64,000 bases of DNA from Guptibacillus algicola (GTDB lineage Bacteria > Bacillota > Bacilli > Bacillales > Guptibacillaceae): contig NZ_JAIVAF010000003.1 in NCBI RefSeq assembly GCF_020171805.1, positions 372,001-436,000 on the forward strand, written 5' to 3'. Every line of letters starts with the position of its first letter. The stretch's first letter is position 1. Both the position numbers and the translations under genes were made by a program. Positions 17,092-24,805 of the stretch are shown here, in pieces. The notes beneath the pieces were generated by a model that saw only the letters and a list, made by a program, of their open reading frames with translations, did not search any database and was not told the origin of the DNA.

Positions 17092-18015
17092 ATGATCAGC
17101 ATGCTGTTTGCGATTTCTTCCGTAGTCTTCTTTATGCTTTTATTCACAGCAGTCTTTTCTACCATCTTCCAACGAGATATTGCGATTGAGTCACGCGCTG
17201 ACGTCTACTTCGGGAAGTCTGAAGGAGTAGAAAAGAAAACAAAAAAACCTTCGAAAGGAATCACTCAAACGCTATTACGAAAGTTCTGGACGCTAAGTGT
17301 TGCGAGGCTTGGTAGAATGCTTGAGAAGAAGGATCATCGAAAGCTCGAGCTTATGATTCGAGAAAGTGGTTATGAAAAGTTATCACCGATTGAATTTCGT
17401 TTGATTCAAATTCTAGCAAGTATCACCGGTGGATTTCTTGCATTGCTGTTGATCGGACCTAACTCGGATGGCGGTTTTTCTGCTCTGATCTTGGCACTAG
17501 CAGTATCATTCCTGTTTTATCGCTATCCTATTTTTTACTTAGCTAAAAAGAAAGCGCAGCGTGTGAAGTTAATCAACAGGGAACTCTCTGACTTCTTTGA
17601 TATGGTGAGCTTGCTACTTGAAGCTGGAGTTGGTCTTGAAGGAGCGATCACGGATGTGTGTGACCGAATGAAGGGCCCTTTATCCGCTGAGTTTAAGAAG
17701 ACGTTAGATGAAATGAAGCGGGGAAAATCTAGACGTGAAGCATTTTACGATATGAAGAAACGTGTCCCATCTGATAGTTTTAGAAGTGTGATGACGTCGA
17801 TTATTCAGGCTGATCATCTAGGTGTCGGGATGTCGAGAGTGATTATGAACTTAACAACGAGACTAAGGGAGCAAAGGCGTGAGATGGCACGAGAACAAGC
17901 GATGAAAGCTCCAGTCAAAATGTTGATCCCAATGATCTTATTCATTTTTCCACCAATCTTTATCGTTATTTTAGGTCCTATGGTGGTGAAGGTATTCATG
18001 GAAGGATTGGGATAA
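17092..18015 (+). CDS. tadC: TadC-like pilus platform membrane protein
   Basis: A 307-residue T2SSF-domain protein, last gene of the tad cluster. Hydrophobic segments lie near 1-25, 100-145 and 275-303, and the cytoplasmic T2SSF core contains ELSDFFDMVSLLLEAGVGLEGAI and SIIQADHLGVGMSRVIMNL, a helix pair typical of TadC. It starts 4 bp after tadB with GAGGTG upstream. No secretin (RcpA), lipoprotein (TadD) or pilotin gene follows, as expected in a single-membrane bacterium. Confidence 0.92.
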   Translation: MISMLFAISSVVFFMLLFTAVFSTIFQRDIAIESRADVYFGKSEGVEKKTKKPSKGITQTLLRKFWTLSVARLGRMLEKKDHRKLELMIRESGYEKLSPIEFRLIQILASITGGFLALLLIGPNSDGGFSALILALAVSFLFYRYPIFYLAKKKAQRVKLINRELSDFFDMVSLLLEAGVGLEGAITDVCDRMKGPLSAEFKKTLDEMKRGKSRREAFYDMKKRVPSDSFRSVMTSIIQADHLGVGMSRVIMNLTTRLREQRREMAREQAMKAPVKMLIPMILFIFPPIFIVILGPMVVKVFMEGLG

Positions 18016-18039
18016 GAAAGATGGAGAGAGAACATACAT

Positions 18040-18080
18040 AGAAAAAACCAGTATCTACACGACGGATACTGGTTTTTTCT
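18040..18080. terminator. Bidirectional terminator between tadC and the rhodopsin gene
   Basis: A perfect 16-bp inverted repeat (18040-18055 with 18065-18080) around a 9-nt loop; the A-run and T-run arms make it work in both directions. It overlaps the rhodopsin stop codon. Confidence 0.95.
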
Positions 18081-18762
18081 ATTGATTGAGTCTTCTGAGT
18101 CCATGGAGGTCTATGATGCCAAACCCTATTTTTGAGAATAGTGGCAGGATGATAAAGGAAAGAGCACTGACCATTTCCTGGGTTATATTCAGTCCAGTCG
18201 AACCAAGCAGCCAGGCAGTGGGATAGAGAACCCAGAATGACGTTAAGTATGCGGCAGTAAAGTTGTAATGACGTGATAAGCGTTTACCACCTGCTTTTGC
18301 CATTCTTCGAAGTGGCATCCAAAGAATGAACAAGACGATAATAAGTGCGATGATTCCAAAAGAATACCAAATATACTTCGTTCGTTCTGGTGAAAAGTCT
18401 GCGATCAGTCCAGTTAATATCATAAACACATCAGCAGAAACTAGTGCGATCAGTAGACCTTTGTTTTTCTTCTTCTCATAAAACATAGCTGTTAACGCGA
18501 GTGATAGCAGTAAAAGTGGTGTCGTTACTACCCAGTCAAGATAACGAGCGAAGTAAATCGTTCGATCCGCTCTTTCCACTACTCCTTGACCTAATGCGAT
18601 CGATAGATACGCAGTCCCTGACCAAGCAGTGATGATCATGGCGATTACATATTCATAAAGTGGAACGTTCTTAGGTGATCGACTGAGGATGAAGAAGTAG
18701 ATTGCGGCAGTGATCATCAATATAAAATAAATAATATGAAGCGTGACATCTAAATTAGACAT
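18079..18762 (-). CDS. Microbial rhodopsin of xenorhodopsin type (probable inward proton pump)
   Basis: A 227-residue seven-helix retinal protein. Helix C carries R73-Y-L-D76-W-V-V-T80-T-P, matching Arg82, Asp85 and Thr89 of bacteriorhodopsin, with Ser87 at the Asp96 place (DTS motif). Helix F has W177, Y180, P181 and W184; the retinal Schiff base Lys is K211 in helix G. Four residues before it, where pumps have Asp212, there is Pro207, the hallmark of the xenorhodopsin/Anabaena sensory rhodopsin clade. Asp218 (Lys+7) matches their cytoplasmic proton acceptor. Leu84 suggests green absorption. GGGGAG lies before the ATG. No transducer or retinal-synthesis gene is adjacent. Confidence 0.93.
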   Translation of the reverse strand: MSNLDVTLHIIYFILMITAAIYFFILSRSPKNVPLYEYVIAMIITAWSGTAYLSIALGQGVVERADRTIYFARYLDWVVTTPLLLLSLALTAMFYEKKKNKGLLIALVSADVFMILTGLIADFSPERTKYIWYSFGIIALIIVLFILWMPLRRMAKAGGKRLSRHYNFTAAYLTSFWVLYPTAWLLGSTGLNITQEMVSALSFIILPLFSKIGFGIIDLHGLRRLNQ

Positions 18763-18982
18763 AGTGTTTCTCCCCTATACATCGTCATAGTGATTCTTAG
18801 TATAGACAAGAAAGAGAAGGGCTAATCCGTATTCTAATAGATTATTGCGAGTTTCAAGATAGAAAGAAAGGATTATCCGCCTACTCTGAAGAACAGGTAG
18901 AAGTGTTTGGATTAAGCGTGTCAATGAAAGATTAGCGATTGATTGGGACTCAAAGCTCAATAAAAAAGAAGGAGTGTGTACC

Positions 18983-19519
18983 ATGTATACTGGTATTCTC
19001 TTATATCACGGTTTCAGCGAGTATGAACTATCTGTACTTGTTTCAGTGCTAAAGCAGGGAAATAAGCCTGTTGTTTTTATCGGATTGGATCATGGACTTG
19101 TATCGGGAGAGGCAGGCATGCCTTGTTATCCGCAGTTTAGTATCAATCAAGTCGATCGGTTGCAGTTAGATAGTCTCGCCCTTCCTGGAGTAGATGATTT
19201 TGAACACCTTGTTGAGCATCATGATTTAAAGTATTTCTTGGAGAGTTTGAAGGGGAGAGAGTTATTGATCGGCGCAATTTCGAGTGCTCCCTATTTATTA
19301 TCGATGAGCGGTTTGTTAGAAGGAAAGAAATATACAACGGGTCTGACGCGTGAGCAGCGTAAATTTCTAGCGACGTTCGATGAAGATTATTATTGTGATG
19401 CTCCCGTAATAAAGGATGAGCAGGTCATTACAGCGAGGGGTTCTTCTTATGTTGACTTTGCATTTCAGTTTGGTGAGTCACTTGGTCTCACGTTCGATCG
19501 GAGCTGGTATGGGAGATAG
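18983..19519 (+). CDS. DJ-1/PfpI family protein with Ser in place of the nucleophile Cys
   Basis: A 178-residue class I glutamine amidotransferase-like protein. The fold is recognisable from YTGILLYHGFSEYELSVLV, the LALPGVDDFEHL strand and the elbow IGAISSAPYLLSMSGLLEGKKYTT. In DJ-1/PfpI relatives the elbow reads AIC-x-x-P; here Ser100 occupies the Cys position, so the usual Cys-based deglycase, protease or chaperone chemistry is unlikely. The ATG at 18983 fits AAGGAG at 18969-18974. It lies divergent from the rhodopsin gene across about 220 bp. Confidence 0.83.
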   Translation: MYTGILLYHGFSEYELSVLVSVLKQGNKPVVFIGLDHGLVSGEAGMPCYPQFSINQVDRLQLDSLALPGVDDFEHLVEHHDLKYFLESLKGRELLIGAISSAPYLLSMSGLLEGKKYTTGLTREQRKFLATFDEDYYCDAPVIKDEQVITARGSSYVDFAFQFGESLGLTFDRSWYGR

Positions 19520-19587
19520 AGGAGAGCTCTAATTGTGTGGTACTATTAATACTGGGTAAAAATGACAGGTTAGCGTGGTGAAAGAAT

Positions 19588-20274
19588 ATGTTTAAGCTTT
19601 TTCTGATCGAAGATGATCAGTCGTTGTTTCAAGAAGTGAAAGATCGTTTAACACAGTGGTCGTACGACGTTTATGGAGTACGTGATTTTAGTGATGTGTT
19701 TAAAGAGTTTGTAGAGCTTAAGCCTGAATTAGTGATCATCGATATTCAATTGCCTAAATTTGATGGGTTTCACTGGTGTAGGTTAATTCGTGAACACTCG
19801 AATGTGCCGATCATCTTCTTATCGTCACGAGATCATCCTACCGACATGGTGATGTCGATGAACCTTGGGGCGGATGACTTCATACAAAAGCCGTTTCATT
19901 TTGATGTACTCGTTGCTAAGATAAAAGCGATTCTAAGGCGAGTGTATAATTACAACAATGACGACACCGATATGAAAACGTGGCTCGGAGCGACGGTAGA
20001 TTATGGTCGCAATCAGTTATCGAGTGACAAAGGAATGGTCGAGTTAACGAAAAATGAAATCTACATTCTTAAAATTTTGATCGAACGAAAAAATAAGATT
20101 GTTAGTCGAGACGAATTGATTACGATGCTCTGGGAAGATGAAAGGTTTGTGAGTGACAATACGTTAACTGTTAATGTAAACAGGTTAAGAAAGAAGCTAG
20201 CTGAAATTGGTCTTGGTAATTCGATCCTGACCAAGGTCGGTCAAGGATACATGGCAGTGGAGCGGATCTCTTGA
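19588..20274 (+). CDS. OmpR-family response regulator (BceR-like)
   Basis: A 228-residue response regulator. The receiver domain has the acidic pair ED at 8-9, phosphoacceptor Asp52 in VIIDIQLPKFDG and Lys near 102 in FIQKPF. A winged-helix DNA-binding domain follows (TKNEIYILKILIERKNKIVSRDEL and VNVNRLRKKLAE). Its coupling to a short intramembrane-sensing kinase and a BceAB-type transporter identifies a peptide-antibiotic sensing module. Its stop overlaps the kinase start (TGATG). Confidence 0.92.
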   Translation: MFKLFLIEDDQSLFQEVKDRLTQWSYDVYGVRDFSDVFKEFVELKPELVIIDIQLPKFDGFHWCRLIREHSNVPIIFLSSRDHPTDMVMSMNLGADDFIQKPFHFDVLVAKIKAILRRVYNYNNDDTDMKTWLGATVDYGRNQLSSDKGMVELTKNEIYILKILIERKNKIVSRDELITMLWEDERFVSDNTLTVNVNRLRKKLAEIGLGNSILTKVGQGYMAVERIS

Positions 20275-21278
20275 TGGTAAAAGCATTTCTTATCGAGAGA
20301 AGTAGTTGGATCATGTTGTTCGTTTCTCTTCAACTATTGCTTCTATTAATCTCGTACCTTGATGCTTCGATTGCACTCACTTCGATGACTTACGTTGTTT
20401 TTCTCTCCACCCTCATCATGACGGTATTCTTCATCATTCGGTATCGGATTGAAACGGCATTTTACCGCAAGCTTAGGGACAGAGAGAACGACCTTGAATT
20501 ATGGAGTCTTCCTGAGGCGAACAGTCCTTTTGAAAAGGTTGTGGAACAAACCATTGCACTGGAGATCGAAAAGCTTCAAGAAGCCATTTCGAAGAAGCAG
20601 ATAGCGATCGAGCAAGAAAAGGATGACTTGCTATCGTGGATCCATGAAGTGAAGACACCACTGACAGTGATGTCTTTAATGATCGAACGACTCGAGGACA
20701 AGGAAGCAAAGGCAGAGCTTACGTACGAGTGGCTTCGCATTCACTTGTTATTAGATCAACAGCTTCATAGTAAACGAATTTCTTTCATTCAAAGTGATGT
20801 ATACATAGAGCGAGTCGACCTCGAGAGCACGTTATTCGGGGAAATAAAAACATTACGTTCATGGTGTATACGTAAAGGGATCGGATTTGAAATCGATCTT
20901 GAAGTAGAGGAAGTGTTGAGCGATGCGAAATGGCTTGCTTTCATCATGAGGCAGCTCTTAACGAATGCCGTGAAATATAGTAACTCTTCAGATCTTTCTA
21001 TCACGAGTAGTATTAGCGGAAACCAGACAGTCCTAAGAATTAGAGACTATGGCCAAGGAATCGATTCACAAGACTTACCACGCATTTTCGATAAAGGATT
21101 CACGTCCACAACAAGACACTCCGATCATGCTGCGACTGGTATGGGCTTATACTTAGCGAGAAAAGTAGCAGAAGCTTTACATATTACACTTGAGGTGCAG
21201 TCAGAGTCTGGGGTTGGAACAACAGTGACCGTCATTTTCCCGAGCGCTAACGAGTTTGAATCGACGAGGGGCGTGTGA
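20274..21278 (+). CDS. Intramembrane-sensing histidine kinase (BceS-like)
   Basis: About 334 residues. Two closely spaced transmembrane helices (about 10-28 and 36-56) with almost no extracytoplasmic loop mark the intramembrane-sensing kinases. These take their signal from a BceAB-type transporter. The phosphoacceptor is His124 in WIHEVKTPLT, followed by the N box QLLTNAVKYSN and G boxes RDYGQGID and TGMGLYLAR. The ATG at 20274 overlaps the regulator stop. The BceR-like operator begins inside its last codons. Confidence 0.92.
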   Translation: MVKAFLIERSSWIMLFVSLQLLLLLISYLDASIALTSMTYVVFLSTLIMTVFFIIRYRIETAFYRKLRDRENDLELWSLPEANSPFEKVVEQTIALEIEKLQEAISKKQIAIEQEKDDLLSWIHEVKTPLTVMSLMIERLEDKEAKAELTYEWLRIHLLLDQQLHSKRISFIQSDVYIERVDLESTLFGEIKTLRSWCIRKGIGFEIDLEVEEVLSDAKWLAFIMRQLLTNAVKYSNSSDLSITSSISGNQTVLRIRDYGQGIDSQDLPRIFDKGFTSTTRHSDHAATGMGLYLARKVAEALHITLEVQSESGVGTTVTVIFPSANEFESTRGV

Positions 21279-21291
21279 CAATAGTGTCACA
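21274..21291 (+). promoter_or_regulatory. BceR-like operator upstream of the ABC transporter genes
   Basis: The inverted repeat TGTGACA-ATAG-TGTCACA matches the TNACA-N4-TGTNA pattern described for BceR-type regulators. A possible promoter follows (TTGAAA 21315-21320, TATTAA 21340-21345, spacer 19). This suggests peptide-induced expression of the transporter by the adjacent two-component system. Confidence 0.65.
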
Positions 21292-21377
21292 TGCTTCTCT
21301 GTTTTGTTAGGTGATTGAAAGGAAAAGCTTCCTCATCTCTATTAAACTGAAGTCATCGAATAAGAGGAGGTCGTGAC

Positions 21378-22139
21378 ATGATCGTGTTAGAAGCAACGAA
21401 ACTACATAAGAGCTACGGCAATAAGTTCACGAAACATGAAGTGTTAAAAGGGATTGATTTACGTATTGAACAAGGTGAGTTCGTGAGCATTATGGGGGCA
21501 TCTGGATCTGGGAAAACAACATTACTGAACGTGTTGTCATCAATCGATCGCATCAGCCAGGGATCGATCAAAGTCCAAGGTAGGGAAATATCGAAACTAA
21601 AAGAAAAGGAGCTAGCAAGCTATCGAAAGCATGAGCTAGGGTTCATCTTTCAGGAATACAACCTGTTAGATACGTTAACAGTGAAAGAGAACATCCTGTT
21701 ACCACTCTCGATCAAAAAGGTATCGAAGAAGGAAGCGAATGAAAAGTTTCACGAAGTAGCGAGAGAGTTAGATATAGAGAGTATAAGTGAGAGTTATCCA
21801 AATGAAATCTCAGGAGGTCAAAAGCAGCGTACGTCTGCAGCTCGTGCATTCATCCATGATCCGAGCATCATTTTTGCCGATGAACCAACAGGTGCACTAG
21901 ATTCTAAGTCTGCTTCTGATCTGTTAACGAAATTAAGCGATATGAACGAGAAGCGAAAAGCTACGATCATGATGGTCACTCATGATCCAGTGACGGCAAG
22001 CTTCAGTTCGCGTGTCATCTTTATTAAGGATGGAAGTATCTATACGCAGTTGAATAAAGGGGAGCAAACAAGACAGGCATTTCTTAAGGATATTATGAAA
22101 ACGCAGGGAGTACTCGGTGGGGTGTCGTATGAGTACTAA
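21378..22139 (+). CDS. BceA-like ABC transporter ATP-binding protein
   Basis: A 253-residue ATPase of the MacB/LolD-like group used in antimicrobial peptide resistance. Walker [10 protein letters not shown] is around residues 40-48 (Lys46), Q-loop [13 protein letters not shown], signature [13 protein letters not shown] and Walker [22 protein letters not shown] precedes the ATG. The coding region overlaps the permease start by 11 bp. With the regulator and kinase upstream it forms a Bce-type sensing and detoxification module. Confidence 0.93.
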   Translation: MIVLEATKLHKSYGNKFTKHEVLKGIDLRIEQGEFVSIMGASGSGKTTLLNVLSSIDRISQGSIKVQGREISKLKEKELASYRKHELGFIFQEYNLLDTLTVKENILLPLSIKKVSKKEANEKFHEVARELDIESISESYPNEISGGQKQRTSAARAFIHDPSIIFADEPTGALDSKSASDLLTKLSDMNEKRKATIMMVTHDPVTASFSSRVIFIKDGSIYTQLNKGEQTRQAFLKDIMKTQGVLGGVSYEY

Positions 22140-24048
22140 ACAGCTTATTCTTCGTAACTTACAGAAGAATGTAAAGAACTACTACCTTTACCTCTTTGCG
22201 CTTGTTTTTACAGTTGCCCTTTACTTTACGTTTGTTACATTACAATTTGCTCCGGCTATCAGCAGTAAAGAGTCGATTAATCTAGCTGCAATGATCCGAA
22301 CAACGTCTATCTTTTTGATCGTTATTATCGGTGTCTTTCTCTTTTACGCGAACAACCTTTTCATTAAGCGTAGAAGTAAAGAAATCGGTCTGTTTCAACT
22401 TATCGGGATGACGAAGAGCCGAATCTTTTTCATCATCTCATTGGAGAATGCAATCGTGTTTCTCTTTTCGATTGTGATCGGTACATTCATAGGCTTTGCA
22501 CTATCAAAATTCATACTGATGATTTTTTTCAAAGTGATTGGGATCGAGGAATCAGCAAGTTTATTCTTTTCCATGAATGCGTTTTGGTTAACGCTACTCG
22601 TATTCAGCGTCATCTTTCTACTTGTTATGGTGATGAACTATGTGTTTCTTAAAAGAAGAACCATTCTACATTTATTTAGCGTGACGACAACGACTGAAGA
22701 GCGTGTGAAAAAGATTTCGATTTGGGAGATCCTCATGGGGATCTTAGGAATTGTATTTATTCTTCTCGGATACTACGTATCTTCAAAGCTATTCGATGGG
22801 GATTTTAATGATTTTCAGCAGATGATGAATGCGATGGTTTCGATTCTTGGGTTAGTGATCGTTGGGACGTACTTGTTTTATAAAGGATCTGTTCGATTTA
22901 TTACGAATCTGATCCGACGTCAGAAAAATGGTTATCTTGACGTCAATGAGGTTCTCTCACTTTCATCGATTATGTTTCGGATGAAATCGAACGCCTTTAT
23001 GTTAACTGTGATCACAACTGTATCTGCCGTTGCGATAGGGTTGCTTTCATTAAGCTACATATCGTTCTATTCAGCTGAAAAAAATGCAGAGATCAGCATT
23101 CCCGATCACTTTGCGTTTACGGATGAGGGAGATGCGGAACGATTTGGGAAAACATTAAAGGAGAATTCGATTCCATTTGTAGAAAAAAGGGTTGAATATG
23201 TTCAGAAGGAGTTAGATATCTCGTCACTAATTGATACTGATTTGGAATTAACCCTTGATACATCGAACTCATTTATGACTCTTATTAGTGAGGATGCTGT
23301 ATCAACTATGTCTCTTCGGGAAGACGAAGTGATGTTTACTGGATATAATCATATGGTCGAGGCAATCATGCCTCTTAAAAAGAAAGGAACTGTTTACGTA
23401 AGCAGTGAAGGGACCTCAATACCATTAACTTATATGGGTTTAGAAGATGAGTATATTTTGAATACACGTGTGTCTCCAGGAGGATTACCTACAGCTGTCG
23501 TAGACGAGAAGCTTTTTTCGAAGATTCGAGAGGGAGAATCATCAACTGATTCTTATGTTGGTATCAACGTAACGAAGAGTAGTACACGTGAAGAAGCCAA
23601 CACATTGTTCCACGATCTTGGTCTTCACAAAACACACCAATCTCAGTTAGATCTTGCAACAACTCAAAAGCAAAACATGGGGTTAGTCATGTTCATCGTG
23701 GCTTACCTAGGGCTTACTTTCCTTATTACTTCAGGATGCATCCTGTATTTTAAACAGATGGATGAAAGTGAAGAGGAGAAGCCGAGCTATCGTATTCTTC
23801 GTAAACTTGGGTATTCAAAACGAGATTTACTTAGAGGAATCGCAGGCAAGCAGGTGTTCAATTTTGGTATACCACTGATTGTCGGTTTACTGCACAGCTA
23901 TTTTGCAGTTCGATCCGGATGGTTTTTCTTTGGAACAACATTATGGACGCCGATGATTATCGTTATGGTGTTATATACAATTCTTTACTCCGTTTTTGGA
24001 CTACTTTCTGTAAAGTATTTTAAAAAGGTAATCCGAGAAGTGTTGTAA
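22129..24048 (+). CDS. BceB-like ABC transporter permease
   Basis: A 639-residue FtsX-like permease. It begins [27 protein letters not shown], very close to BceB proteins. Ten transmembrane segments are arranged as in the family, with a large extracytoplasmic domain between helices VII and VIII (about residues 315-515), the region that recognises target-antibiotic complexes and signals to the kinase. The ATG at 22129 lies inside the ATPase gene end, giving translational coupling. The likely substrate is a cell-wall-active peptide such as a bacitracin- or lantibiotic-type compound, but which one cannot be told. Confidence 0.92.
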   Translation: MSTKQLILRNLQKNVKNYYLYLFALVFTVALYFTFVTLQFAPAISSKESINLAAMIRTTSIFLIVIIGVFLFYANNLFIKRRSKEIGLFQLIGMTKSRIFFIISLENAIVFLFSIVIGTFIGFALSKFILMIFFKVIGIEESASLFFSMNAFWLTLLVFSVIFLLVMVMNYVFLKRRTILHLFSVTTTTEERVKKISIWEILMGILGIVFILLGYYVSSKLFDGDFNDFQQMMNAMVSILGLVIVGTYLFYKGSVRFITNLIRRQKNGYLDVNEVLSLSSIMFRMKSNAFMLTVITTVSAVAIGLLSLSYISFYSAEKNAEISIPDHFAFTDEGDAERFGKTLKENSIPFVEKRVEYVQKELDISSLIDTDLELTLDTSNSFMTLISEDAVSTMSLREDEVMFTGYNHMVEAIMPLKKKGTVYVSSEGTSIPLTYMGLEDEYILNTRVSPGGLPTAVVDEKLFSKIREGESSTDSYVGINVTKSSTREEANTLFHDLGLHKTHQSQLDLATTQKQNMGLVMFIVAYLGLTFLITSGCILYFKQMDESEEEKPSYRILRKLGYSKRDLLRGIAGKQVFNFGIPLIVGLLHSYFAVRSGWFFFGTTLWTPMIIVMVLYTILYSVFGLLSVKYFKKVIREVL

Positions 24049-24063
24049 TGAAAGGGGAACGTG

Positions 24064-24714
24064 ATGTTGGGTGAGTTGATTTTATCGGGTGGTGGGGATG
24101 CCATTCAAACACGAGAGATGAATCGTTATTATGTTCGTTCATTAGACGAAAAGAAATCGGTTCTATATATCCCGCTAGCTGGGGATGAAAACTATCGCTC
24201 TTATGACTCTTGTTATGAGTACACATGCAGTTTATTTCCTAATACTAAAGTAACGATGTGGACGGATTTGAGAGAGAAAACGTATGATGACATGAGGTCT
24301 TTTTCAGGTGTGTACATGAGTGGTGGATCTGTTAACAAACTCCTTGCAGAACTCGTTACAACGGGTTTTGATACTCTATTAAAAAAGTTCTTTGCCGACG
24401 GCGGCATCATTTATGGACAGAGTGCAGGGGCAATCGTGCTTGGTGAGAATATGAAGATCTATGAGGAATCTGAACCGAAACCAACTAGTTTGAAAGAATT
24501 AGAAAGTCTAAAGCTCGTTGGAGGTTATGTGATCTTCTGCCACTATATAAAAGAACATGAAGAAAAGGTGAAAGCATTTGTGAATGAGAATGGAGTTCCT
24601 ATTCTAGCGATTCCAGATGGTACAGCTGTGGTAGCGAGTGAAACCAGCTTTCATACAATTGGAGAGAAGCCTGCCTACCTATATGATCGAGATGGTAACA
24701 AAGCAATTTTGTAG
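24064..24714 (+). CDS. Peptidase E family (S51) protein
   Basis: A 216-residue serine peptidase of family S51, the group of aspartyl dipeptidases and cyanophycinases. The glycine-rich start ELILSGGGDA, the VYMSGGSVNKLL segment and the nucleophile elbow IIYGQSAGAIVLG with Ser120 are the family signatures; His in FCHYIKEHEE and the acidic IPDGTAVV segment complete the expected active-site region. AAAGGGG precedes GTG 24061 and ATG 24064. It follows the BceB-like gene by 15 bp but is probably an unrelated rider gene. Confidence 0.88.
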   Translation: MLGELILSGGGDAIQTREMNRYYVRSLDEKKSVLYIPLAGDENYRSYDSCYEYTCSLFPNTKVTMWTDLREKTYDDMRSFSGVYMSGGSVNKLLAELVTTGFDTLLKKFFADGGIIYGQSAGAIVLGENMKIYEESEPKPTSLKELESLKLVGGYVIFCHYIKEHEEKVKAFVNENGVPILAIPDGTAVVASETSFHTIGEKPAYLYDRDGNKAIL

Positions 24715-24717
24715 GTG

Positions 24718-24752
24718 AAAAAAAGCGGCACTCCAATCCCTATGGAGTGCCG
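24718..24752 (-). terminator. Terminator of the subtilisin-like protease gene
   Basis: CGGCACTCCA (24726-24735) and TGGAGTGCCG (24743-24752) form a perfect 10-bp stem; read on the minus strand it is followed by CTTTTTTT. It may also stop transcription of the peptidase E gene from the other side. Confidence 0.9.
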
Positions 24753-24805
24753 TTCTATCTCCAACTATTGTCGTAAGGGGGGAACTCTCACGACGGATAG
24801 TAGAA

